Of a stretch of DNA of 34,065 bases, positions 22,813 through 29,767 are shown one piece after another; the first letter of the stretch is position 1; the number at the start of each line of letters is the position of its first letter. The notes under the pieces are model-generated. The model was not told where the DNA came from. It saw nothing but the letters and a program-made list of their open reading frames with translations, and searched no databases. The translations under genes and the position numbers were made by a program. This DNA is from Gammaproteobacteria bacterium. Its GTDB lineage: Bacteria; Pseudomonadota; Gammaproteobacteria; Enterobacterales; Alteromonadaceae. The stretch lies in NCBI GenBank assembly GCA_017302255.1, contig JAFLDV010000040.1, positions 1-34,065 of the forward strand, written 5' to 3'.

Positions 22813-23800
22813 AGATGTTGCGCGCGTCGCTGGTGTTTCAATTGCGACAGTCTCGCGAGTCATTAATGGCAATCATCAAGTCGGTGATGCCTGTCGTGCT
22901 CGGGTGAAAAAAGTCATCAAAGAGCTCGGGTATCGGCCAAATAGCAACGCCCAAGCGCTGGTCAGCAAAACCAATAGCACCATTGGTGTGGTAACGCCGA
23001 AATTGGCGATGACCTTTTTTGGCACTCTCGCCGCTGGGGTTGAGAAAACCGCCCGTGAACAACACTATAAATTGCTGATGGCCAACTCGATGTATGAAAC
23101 TGAGTCTGAGTTACTCGCCATCAATTCACTGCGCGACCACAACTGCCAAGCCATCATTTTGCACAGCGAATACTCTGACGAAAAAACCTTAATTAAACTC
23201 GCGGCAGAAATTCCGGGCTTAGTGCTAATTAACCGCTACATACCAGCGATCGCCAATCGCTGTGTTTGGTTAGACAATGTCGCAGGCGCCAGTGAAGCCA
23301 CTAAATTCTTACTCGACAAACAACATCGCCAGTTTGCCGTCATTACCAGTATTTACCAAAACGGCGATCCGGGCGCACGCTTGACTGGCATCCGGCAAAC
23401 CCTGACTGCAGCAGAAATTGAGCTTAACGACGAAGCGATTGAAGAATCCACCGCCAATATCGAAGGCGGCATGCAGGCTGTGCAGGCATTGCTGGCAAAA
23501 AACATTAGGTTTACCGCCTTATTGGCTTATAACGACCTGATGGCAGTTGGCGCTATTCATGCCTTATTTGCCGCCGGCTTGCGGGTGCCCGAAGATGTGT
23601 CAGTGATTGGTTTTGACGATTTAATTGTCGCCCGCGCTTGCCGACCACAACTGACCACCATGCATTATCCGGTGGAGGAAATGGCCAGTTATGCGACAAA
23701 ACTGGCGATTGAACTAAGCACTAACCCAGAAAGTGTTGGTCATCGCACCCATCTGTTTTTGCCACAGTTGGTGGAAAGAGAATCAGTCACTGCCGTTTAA
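22799..23800 (+). CDS. galR: LacI-family repressor, GalR/GalS-like
   Basis: The 334-aa protein has the LacI-family helix-turn-helix (TIKDVARVAGVSIATVSRVI), a hinge helix (NAQALVS) and a periplasmic-binding-protein-like sensor. It resembles enteric GalR/GalS along its length, for example PGLVLINRYIPAIANRC, LAYNDLMAVGA, VSVIGFDDLIVARACRPQLTTMHYP. The ATG at 22799 has AGGAG 8 bases upstream; this site lies within the end of the transporter gene, so the two overlap by 14 bases. The likely inducer is galactose and the likely target is the palindrome at 6210-6223. Being last in the operon it would be autoregulated (inference). Confidence 0.92.
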   Translation: MVTIKDVARVAGVSIATVSRVINGNHQVGDACRARVKKVIKELGYRPNSNAQALVSKTNSTIGVVTPKLAMTFFGTLAAGVEKTAREQHYKLLMANSMYETESELLAINSLRDHNCQAIILHSEYSDEKTLIKLAAEIPGLVLINRYIPAIANRCVWLDNVAGASEATKFLLDKQHRQFAVITSIYQNGDPGARLTGIRQTLTAAEIELNDEAIEESTANIEGGMQAVQALLAKNIRFTALLAYNDLMAVGAIHALFAAGLRVPEDVSVIGFDDLIVARACRPQLTTMHYPVEEMASYATKLAIELSTNPESVGHRTHLFLPQLVERESVTAV

Positions 23801-23805
23801 AGTGA

Positions 23806-23850
23806 GGCATGACGATGATTGTGGCATGACGACGATTGCGGCATGATGAC
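23806..23850 (+). repeat. 17-bp tandem repeats after galR
   Basis: GGCATGACGATGATTGT (23806-23822) and GGCATGACGACGATTGC (23823-23839) are followed by a partial third copy. They lie 6 bases beyond the galR stop codon. No terminator hairpin with a U tract is visible after galR. Confidence 0.75.
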
Positions 23851-23880
23851 CGAGGATGACGCCCCAGATTTTGCAGTAAA

Positions 23881-24054
23881 TTATTTAAGAATATAAGGGC
23901 CCTCACCGACGATAGGATTTTCGTACTCCCAGATTTCTTTGGTCATAGCGTCACAATTTTCCGGCAGATATGAGCATGGTTTTTCGGTTGCCATTGCATA
24001 ATAATCGCCTAACAAGTTGGGACATCCAGTTTCACGATTTGCAGATTTGCTAAG
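23881..24054 (-). pseudogene. Open 57-codon frame without a good start, possible gene remnant or small protein
   Basis: On the minus strand, just after the diguanylate cyclase gene, 57 codons are open from a TAA at 24055-24057 to a TAA at 23881. The translation looks protein-like, with CPNLLGDYYAMATEKPCSY and PENCDAMTKEIWEYENP. The only ATG starts (23994 gives 37 aa) lack a Shine-Dalgarno. It may be the 3' remnant of a decayed gene or a real small protein; I do not recognise it. Confidence 0.3.
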
Positions 24055-25234
24055 TTATCACCACCTCCGTCAAAGCAATATTCTCTGCCACACACACTTG
24101 ATTGCGGCCTTGTGCTTTGGCGAGATATAACGCTCTATCGGCGCGCTGCAGCATGGCTTGCCAATCCAGATCGTCCTTGCAGAGGTTAGCGATGCCGACG
24201 CTGATGCTCACTTGGAATTGTTGGCTGTTGTGCTGGAATTCGAAATCTTGCACAGCGCTGCGCACCCGCTCGGCTACCACCATCACTGATTGTTCGTCGA
24301 CGTCACTAAGTACCGCCAAAAACTCTTCACCGCCAAGACGAAAAAGCTGGTCGTAACCTCGCAATTCCTGTGCGGCAATGTGGCTGATTTGCTGCAAGAC
24401 CTGGTCGCCAACCTGATGACCAAATTGATCGTTTACCGCTTTAAAATGGTCAATATCGAGCATTAACATTGCCAGCGGACGCTCGGTGCGCTGCGCTCGA
24501 GCTAATTCACGAGGTGCCACTTCCGCCAAAGCTCGACGGTTATGACACAGTGTCAGTGGATCAATGAGCGACGCCATGCGCAAAGTGAGTTCTTGACTGC
24601 GCATCACAATCAGCACGCAGCCAATAGTTACCAGCAGTAAAAACAGCAATACCGCCAAAGTGCCAGAGGTTAATAACCACTCGGCTGCTGCCATCTCGGC
24701 AAGCGGCCCCGGCGTTAACAGCATCCAGACAAATCGCACCGATAATTGCAGGAGAAATAACCCTTCCGCTAGCAAAATTGGCCAATAAGCCGGATGCAAA
24801 CGCGGTTTTGGTAAACGCCATAGTTGCCATAACACTAAGCTATTGATGAGCATTAATAACGGATAAAACACCGCTACTCGATGGCCAACCGATGCTTGGA
24901 CAAAAGGCGTGGTATGCAAAAAGATGATCAGCAGCGCTAACACCAACACATAGTCCCAGTGCGCTGTACGTTGCAAATGCCGCCGCAGTCCCACCAAGAT
25001 CGCAGCGTGACCACAGATGTAAGTCAGATTCACCAATACCGGCGCGAGCCACTCTGGAAACATCTGGCAAATCGCCATGATCGAAATCAGATTGGAGCAG
25101 AAAAATAGCAGACCGGCGCCGGCCCAATCCAGCAGACACCATTGTCGCGGGCTGGTATACCATAAAATCATTAAACTTAGCGCCATCACCAAACTGATAA
25201 AGGCAGACGCCAAACTTAAGGTAAATCCATCCAT
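24050..25234 (-). CDS. Membrane-bound diguanylate cyclase (GGEEF domain)
   Basis: The 394-aa protein has about six or seven transmembrane helices (residues 1-210) acting as an unidentified sensor, then a GGDEF domain. The active-site loop is GGEEF at 301-305, preceded by LDIDHFKAVND, so cyclic di-GMP synthesis from two GTP is expected. RGYD at 292-295, five residues before the loop, matches the RxxD product-inhibition site. The ATG at 25234 is chosen because it places the first helix at the N-terminus; a TTG at 25330 would add 32 residues and is unlikely. No RBS is strong. It is not obviously tied to either neighbouring operon. Confidence 0.9.
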   Translation of the reverse strand: MDGFTLSLASAFISLVMALSLMILWYTSPRQWCLLDWAGAGLLFFCSNLISIMAICQMFPEWLAPVLVNLTYICGHAAILVGLRRHLQRTAHWDYVLVLALLIIFLHTTPFVQASVGHRVAVFYPLLMLINSLVLWQLWRLPKPRLHPAYWPILLAEGLFLLQLSVRFVWMLLTPGPLAEMAAAEWLLTSGTLAVLLFLLLVTIGCVLIVMRSQELTLRMASLIDPLTLCHNRRALAEVAPRELARAQRTERPLAMLMLDIDHFKAVNDQFGHQVGDQVLQQISHIAAQELRGYDQLFRLGGEEFLAVLSDVDEQSVMVVAERVRSAVQDFEFQHNSQQFQVSISVGIANLCKDDLDWQAMLQRADRALYLAKAQGRNQVCVAENIALTEVVIT

Positions 25235-25543
25235 GAATTCGACTTGGGGTAGCGAGTTTACCCTGCACCTTGCATTAAAATTACCTAATATTAGTACGGA
25301 TTTTAACAAAAGCAAACCTGATAAAATCAATCAAAACATTACTTTTGCGTGAATTTATCTGCAGGTTACTGCAAGTTTGCCGATGTTGCTTGCTTAGCTC
25401 ATGCGGCGAGGATTTTACCAAGCGAAGGGAATCACTGATGCTGACATCAGCAAAGCGAACGGCGGGAATTGGAAAACCAACTGCGGGATTTGGCAAAAGC
25501 ACGGGCGAGCTGACGCTGAGGTCGGCTCGCCCGTAGAGTCGGA
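25235..25543. other. Intergenic region between the redox operon and the cyclase gene
   Basis: This 309-bp spacer contains the terminator of the redox operon (25496-25534). The remainder must hold the cyclase promoter, but I see no clear -35/-10 pair. No convincing ORF is present. Confidence 0.5.
25496..25534 (-). terminator. Rho-independent terminator of the cytochrome/beta-helix operon
   Basis: Read on the minus strand, ACGGGCGAGC and GCTCGCCCGT form a perfect 10-bp GC-rich stem around a 14-base loop, followed by GCTTTTG. It begins 9 bases after the beta-helix stop codon. Confidence 0.8.
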
Positions 25544-27055
25544 TTATTTTGTGAGTGACAACATATATTCGGCCACCGCTAAGCGAGTTTCCGCGTCCAA
25601 ATAATCTTGTTTTGGCATTGCCGGGAAGTCTTCGCGTTTTTTCACTGGCGCCGCGATAAAGTCAGCCAAACCTTGTGGATTATCGATATACAAAGTTTGG
25701 ATAATTTGTACCGGTGGCCCAATCAAACGACCGGTATAGGCATGACATCCGGTACAAATGCCAAGATATGCTGCTTTGCCTTTATCTTTGACATTCACCA
25801 CCCGTGGCTCCGCCGGAGTATCTAACAAATAGCTGACAATATTGTCAGTATTACTAAAGCTACATTCCGCCCAATCGCTAACCCCGACCGTCACATATTG
25901 ATGACGATTAAGGATACAGCTGTCGTTACTGGTGCCAACGCGCACAATGTCCGGTGAACCTTGTTTCAGCTCGGTCGCCATCAGCACTTTCGCTTCATCA
26001 ATAGTTTCATAACCGTTGTTGTACATTAGGTTGTTCAACAGCATCACCTTGTCCGGAAATGGATCTGATTCTGGATCTAACGTGGTGTTTGGCGCATTTT
26101 GATGGTCGGTAATGATGATGCCGGCAGTTTTATTGCCGACAATTAAGTTATCTTCAACTATGACCTCATCCGCTGCCATGATCAAAATACCGGTACCCGC
26201 TGGAATACCTGACACCATCGAACCCGGCGCACCAAAGTTTTTGGTGTTGTTATTGGCGAGCCAGTTGTTGCGGATAATCACATCGTAAGTGTCTTTAATT
26301 GGCAAACCTGGCGTGACGAAAGTCAAAATGCCGCCGGTGTTATTGTGCACAAAGTTATTCTCGACGATGGCATGCCGACTGTTCTCAATTTCAATGCCGG
26401 CAACGCTATCAAAGACTTCGTTGTTGGCGACATGGATATGGTCACTCATCCCAACATAAATGGCCGCATCTTCAATCCCAGAAACAATATTGTGCTCAAT
26501 GATGCCGTTATCGCCTAATTGTGGGAATATTCCGTAGACCCCAGTGTCGACGATAATGTTATTGCGGATCTCAAAATTATTGCCCGCCTGCCCCATGATG
26601 CCGTTGCCTTTGAACTTGGTGATCAGGAAGTTTTCGACAACGATATTATTGCCCGAATACAAAATTGCATCATTCAGCCGACCATCACCATGCAGCGTTG
26701 GTCTTTTGCCTTCGATGATTACCCCCTGCAGCCGAATGTTGTTTTTGTCGATATACACCGTTTCGTGGTATTCGCCCGGCATTACCTGAATAGTGTCACC
26801 CGGATTTGCTGCTTTCACTGCATCCATAATGGTTTGGCCGGCTTCGACTTTATGCACCTTACCTTCCCACTTGGCAGTAATCACCGACTTTTTCGCTGAC
26901 GCTGCCGTTGCGCCTTGCGAACCCGAACCACCATAACTGGCAGTGACTTGACTGGTGGTTGGCGGCGCTTTGGCGGCGCTAAGTTTGCTCAGGTATTGTC
27001 CGGCAAAAAAAGCGGCAGGGATCATCGTCACCAGCGCAATGGTTTTTAATTTCAT
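25544..27055 (-). CDS. Right-handed parallel beta-helix protein with C-terminal cytochrome c domain
   Basis: The 503-aa exported protein begins with a signal or anchor segment (TIALVTMIPAAFFAGQYL). A Ser/Ala/Gly linker follows, then a CASH-type right-handed beta-helix at about residues 60-350, with many N-N-x-I/V turns (EIRNNIIVDTG, IIEHNIVSGIEDAAIYVG, IVENNFVHNNTGGI). A cytochrome c domain comes last: CTGCH at 434-438 with Met480 (FPAMP) as probable axial ligand. Two more cysteines (SCIL, AECS) precede it. Beta-helices of this kind bind or cleave polysaccharide, but no lyase residues can be assigned here. GGAG lies 8 bases before the ATG, within the end of the upstream peroxidase gene. It should be periplasmic and accept or donate one electron. 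Confidence 0.88.
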   Translation of the reverse strand: MKLKTIALVTMIPAAFFAGQYLSKLSAAKAPPTTSQVTASYGGSGSQGATAASAKKSVITAKWEGKVHKVEAGQTIMDAVKAANPGDTIQVMPGEYHETVYIDKNNIRLQGVIIEGKRPTLHGDGRLNDAILYSGNNIVVENFLITKFKGNGIMGQAGNNFEIRNNIIVDTGVYGIFPQLGDNGIIEHNIVSGIEDAAIYVGMSDHIHVANNEVFDSVAGIEIENSRHAIVENNFVHNNTGGILTFVTPGLPIKDTYDVIIRNNWLANNNTKNFGAPGSMVSGIPAGTGILIMAADEVIVEDNLIVGNKTAGIIITDHQNAPNTTLDPESDPFPDKVMLLNNLMYNNGYETIDEAKVLMATELKQGSPDIVRVGTSNDSCILNRHQYVTVGVSDWAECSFSNTDNIVSYLLDTPAEPRVVNVKDKGKAAYLGICTGCHAYTGRLIGPPVQIIQTLYIDNPQGLADFIAAPVKKREDFPAMPKQDYLDAETRLAVAEYMLSLTK

Positions 27056-27058
27056 CGG

Positions 27059-28294
27059 TTATTCTCCAGGTCTTTTCATAGGATCCGCGATAGCAACCGC
27101 TGCAGTTGGCAGCGGCAGCCCTGACGGCAGCCGGGTTGGGGTTTGCGGTAATAAACTTTCGTCAGTGAGCGTGCCGAGGAAAGCGACTATTTGATCAAGT
27201 TCTTCGCCGGTCAGTTTCGGCTCCCAAATATGCCAATGTATTAATAACTGGCGGTCTTTCGGCACGGCGTGCCCACGCCCTTTGGTATAAAATTCTGTTG
27301 CTTCACGTAACTCAGTAAAACGGCCGGAATGCATGTAGGGTGCGGTTTTCACAATATTGCGCAAACTCGGTACTTTAAACGCGCCTTGTAATTTCACTTT
27401 GTCAGTTTCATTGCCTGCGCCCAAATCAAAAGCTCTACCCTCTGGCTCTGGTGTGCCAATCACCGCCAGTTGCTGATTGGTAAATAATGGCGGCGTGTGA
27501 CACTCAGCACAGCGCGCGACAAAAGATCGAAACACATTCATGCCTTTAATTTCAGTGTCATTTAGCGCTTCGTGATAACCCAGCGCATACTGATCATAAC
27601 GACTATTCAACGAAATCAAGGTCGATTGAAAAGCGCTAAGTGCCGTCGAAACTTGCGCTAAAGTTGGCGTGGTTGCCGGATCTTTGGGAAATGCTTGGCG
27701 AAATAACTGCACGTATTCACTGCTATTTGCCAAATCACCAAGTAGTTGCGCTGGTGTATTGGCCATTTCATCTGGAGCAAACAATGGCCCCAAGGCTTGG
27801 CTTTCCAGCGAAGTCGCCCGGCCATCCCAAAATAGCCGCTGTAAAAACCCGACGTTCCACAAGGATGGGGCACTGCGCTTGCCTTGCTGGCCATGAAAGC
27901 CGGTGCTGACGGCTTTACCGTCGGTAAAGCCTTTGTCAGGTTGATGGCAGCTGGCACAGGCCAAGCTGTGATCAGCCGATAACAGTGGATCAAAAAATAA
28001 GAACCGGCCCAAATCGATTTGTTCGGGGCTAAAGCCATCGCGAACCGTCGGCAATGCGGTTTGCGTGCCGCCGACCCCTTTATTTTGAAGTGAATCATAA
28101 GCTTGATAGCGACTGACCAACTTACAACGACTTGCGCCCTGCTCATCAACAACTTGCTCGAAACTCGCCGGGCAACTGCTTTGCAATTGAAATTGCTCGG
28201 CGGCGGCGGCTGCGCTAAACAATAGCGAGCACAAGGCAAACGAACTCAGCGCAAACAAGCGCCCCGCAGTAACCGACATAACAGGCTTAGTCAT
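27059..28294 (-). CDS. Di-heme cytochrome c peroxidase/MauG-family protein
   Basis: The 411-aa periplasmic protein has a signal peptide (LFALSSFALCSLLFSAAAAA) and two c-heme sites, CASCH at 113-117 and CAECH at 262-266. It also has the family motifs RSAPSLWN, RLFWDGRA and APYMHSGRF (Met321 possible distal ligand; the usual Asp of YMHDG is Ser). An N-terminal segment with two extra cysteines (SSCPASF, ASRCKL) precedes the domain. Family members reduce H2O2 or oxidise protein or small-molecule substrates through a high-valent di-heme state. The ATG follows the cytochrome c4 stop directly (TAAATG), implying coupling. Which activity applies here cannot be decided from sequence. Confidence 0.92.
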   Translation of the reverse strand: MTKPVMSVTAGRLFALSSFALCSLLFSAAAAAEQFQLQSSCPASFEQVVDEQGASRCKLVSRYQAYDSLQNKGVGGTQTALPTVRDGFSPEQIDLGRFLFFDPLLSADHSLACASCHQPDKGFTDGKAVSTGFHGQQGKRSAPSLWNVGFLQRLFWDGRATSLESQALGPLFAPDEMANTPAQLLGDLANSSEYVQLFRQAFPKDPATTPTLAQVSTALSAFQSTLISLNSRYDQYALGYHEALNDTEIKGMNVFRSFVARCAECHTPPLFTNQQLAVIGTPEPEGRAFDLGAGNETDKVKLQGAFKVPSLRNIVKTAPYMHSGRFTELREATEFYTKGRGHAVPKDRQLLIHWHIWEPKLTGEELDQIVAFLGTLTDESLLPQTPTRLPSGLPLPTAAVAIADPMKRPGE

Positions 28295-29008
28295 TTATTG
28301 CAGACTCTGAATGTATGCAATCACCTGATTCATCTCTTCAGTTGAGTTCAGCGTTTTTGCCATCATCGCCATTTGCCGACCTGGCTTATCCGCTTTTTCC
28401 ACGCCGCGGATGCCATTCTTGAAATGTTCTAATTGCCGCAATAAATAGCTGCTTTGCTGACCTAATAACGACGGCGCGGCAAAAGCTGGATTACCTTGCG
28501 CGTTCCCGCCATGGCAGGAGCCGCAATTGCCGACATAAATAGTCCGACCTTTTTGTAGATCACCACTCACCTCGCCGGACGGCTTTGGCACTGGCAGCGC
28601 TTTGAAATAGGCAGCGACCGCCGCGACGTCTTGCACTGACGCCGCAATGCTCAGCATTTGCTGACCATATTGGTCCCGCGGATCTTTACCGCGCCAACCC
28701 TGTTGAAAATTCACTAACTGCCGCGCCAAATAATCCGCATCTTGCCCTGCCAAAGCAGGTGCCGCTAATTCGGCACTGCCAGCGCCGTTGGCTTGATGGC
28801 AACTTTGACAAACCGCAACTTGCGCTAAAACTGTCGCACTGGGCTGCTCTGCTTGGACTTGACTCGCCAGCAAAGAAAGTCCGACCACCATCAGAGTATT
28901 TTTCAGGCAAGCTTGGGTAAAAGTAGCATGGCTAAGCACAGGAAAACTGGCTGTAGCAGTGGCAGCAACACTGCGTGGCAATAGACGCAGTACAAAACGG
29001 ATCAGCAT
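28295..29008 (-). CDS. Di-heme cytochrome c4
   Basis: The 237-aa protein has two homologous class I cytochrome c domains: CQSCH at 67-71 and CGSCH at 162-166. Each is followed by the APALAGQDADYLARQL or APSLLGQQSSYLLRQL segment typical of cytochrome c4, and by Met ligands in QQM (118) and GRQMAMM (213-216). A long polar/hydrophobic leader of about 53 residues ends at VQA before EQPSA; a start at the internal Met40 would give a more normal signal peptide but has no better RBS evidence. It is the first gene of the redox operon and the likely electron shuttle for the peroxidase and the beta-helix cytochrome. Confidence 0.92.
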   Translation of the reverse strand: MLIRFVLRLLPRSVAATATASFPVLSHATFTQACLKNTLMVVGLSLLASQVQAEQPSATVLAQVAVCQSCHQANGAGSAELAAPALAGQDADYLARQLVNFQQGWRGKDPRDQYGQQMLSIAASVQDVAAVAAYFKALPVPKPSGEVSGDLQKGRTIYVGNCGSCHGGNAQGNPAFAAPSLLGQQSSYLLRQLEHFKNGIRGVEKADKPGRQMAMMAKTLNSTEEMNQVIAYIQSLQ

Positions 29009-29767
29009 TAGTCACACCTGTGTCATCAAAGTCTGTTTTAATTTTTATTATATTGAACTGATCCAAACGCTGACTCTGCGCATAAACCCTACTGATTTGT
29101 AGATTAAGATTGTTCAGTGCACCTTATTGAAATCTCAGGTGCACCAATCCAAATCGCCAATGATTTTCGGTTTAACCTTGGATAGCTCTATTAAATCAAA
29201 TAGAATAGCGGCCTTTTTCAAGCCAGTACTATCTAACGAAGATACGGCTATCAAAATATAAAAACCAAACTTTAATTTGTACAAAAATGTACAGTTCTCG
29301 CTAGTTTTCAAATTCAAATTTCACATAAACTAAATAATATGTTTTCATTTGCAAAAATGATGTCGTAATCGTGATTGAACTCAGCCTTCGCGACACTATC
29401 CACTAACAAACAAATCCGGCCACTAACTAGATTTCTCGTCCATTTCGCAACTCGAACAAATTTTAATTAACCAATAAAATTCAAACACATACAAAGAAGA
29501 CATTCAATTCTCCAGCAGTAGTATGCGAACATAACCAGCAGAAAATCGATTAACAACTGTAGAATTTCGCCAGCGAAAATGGGCAACTTTCGCCGCCAGC
29601 CGGTACTCTTGTATTTCATGGGTCAGCAGATACTATCGAAATACGGAGTCGCGTTGCCCTGTTGCTGATCCATACAATTTGACAGCAAATTCAATCAGGC
29701 TATTAGCATCAAAGTAATGATGAACTCCGCCTAACAACCAATAATTATAAAAAAACGGAGTGGATGC
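29009..29767. other. 759-bp AT-rich divergent regulatory region
   Basis: This long spacer separates the redox operon (minus) and the second TonB receptor (plus). Visible elements are a minus-strand TATAAT at 29047-29052 with the dyad TTGAACTGATCCAA next to it (29053-29066), a single CAGTGCACCTTA resembling the tandem-repeat unit (29115-29126), inverted repeats TCATTTGCAAAAATGA (29345-29360) and TTTCGCCAGCGAAA (29565-29578), and a promoter for the receptor (29679-29706). A 60-codon TTG-start frame on the minus strand is not convincing. Confidence 0.5.
29679..29706 (+). promoter_or_regulatory. Probable sigma70 promoter of the second TonB receptor
   Basis: A perfect TTGACA (29679-29684) is followed after 16 bp by TATTAG (29701-29706, four of six matches to TATAAT). 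Transcription from about 29713 would give a 55-nt leader before the ATG at 29768. Confidence 0.5.

Noticed and set aside
25235-25330. 32-residue N-terminal extension of the diguanylate cyclase from a TTG
   Set aside because: It has no RBS and would place a polar stretch before the first membrane helix.
27658-28239. 193-codon minus-strand frame overlapping the MauG-like gene
   Set aside because: It is another frame of the peroxidase gene; the di-heme motifs are in the annotated frame.
29053-29066. TTGAACTGATCCAA as an Fnr-type activator site for the cytochrome operon
   Set aside because: Matches to TTGATNNNNATCAA are incomplete and the site abuts the -10, a position suited to repression rather than activation; it is mentioned only as a dyad.
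29135-29317. 60-codon minus-strand frame in the 759-bp spacer
   Set aside because: It needs a TTG start, has no Shine-Dalgarno and looks like translated AT-rich non-coding DNA.
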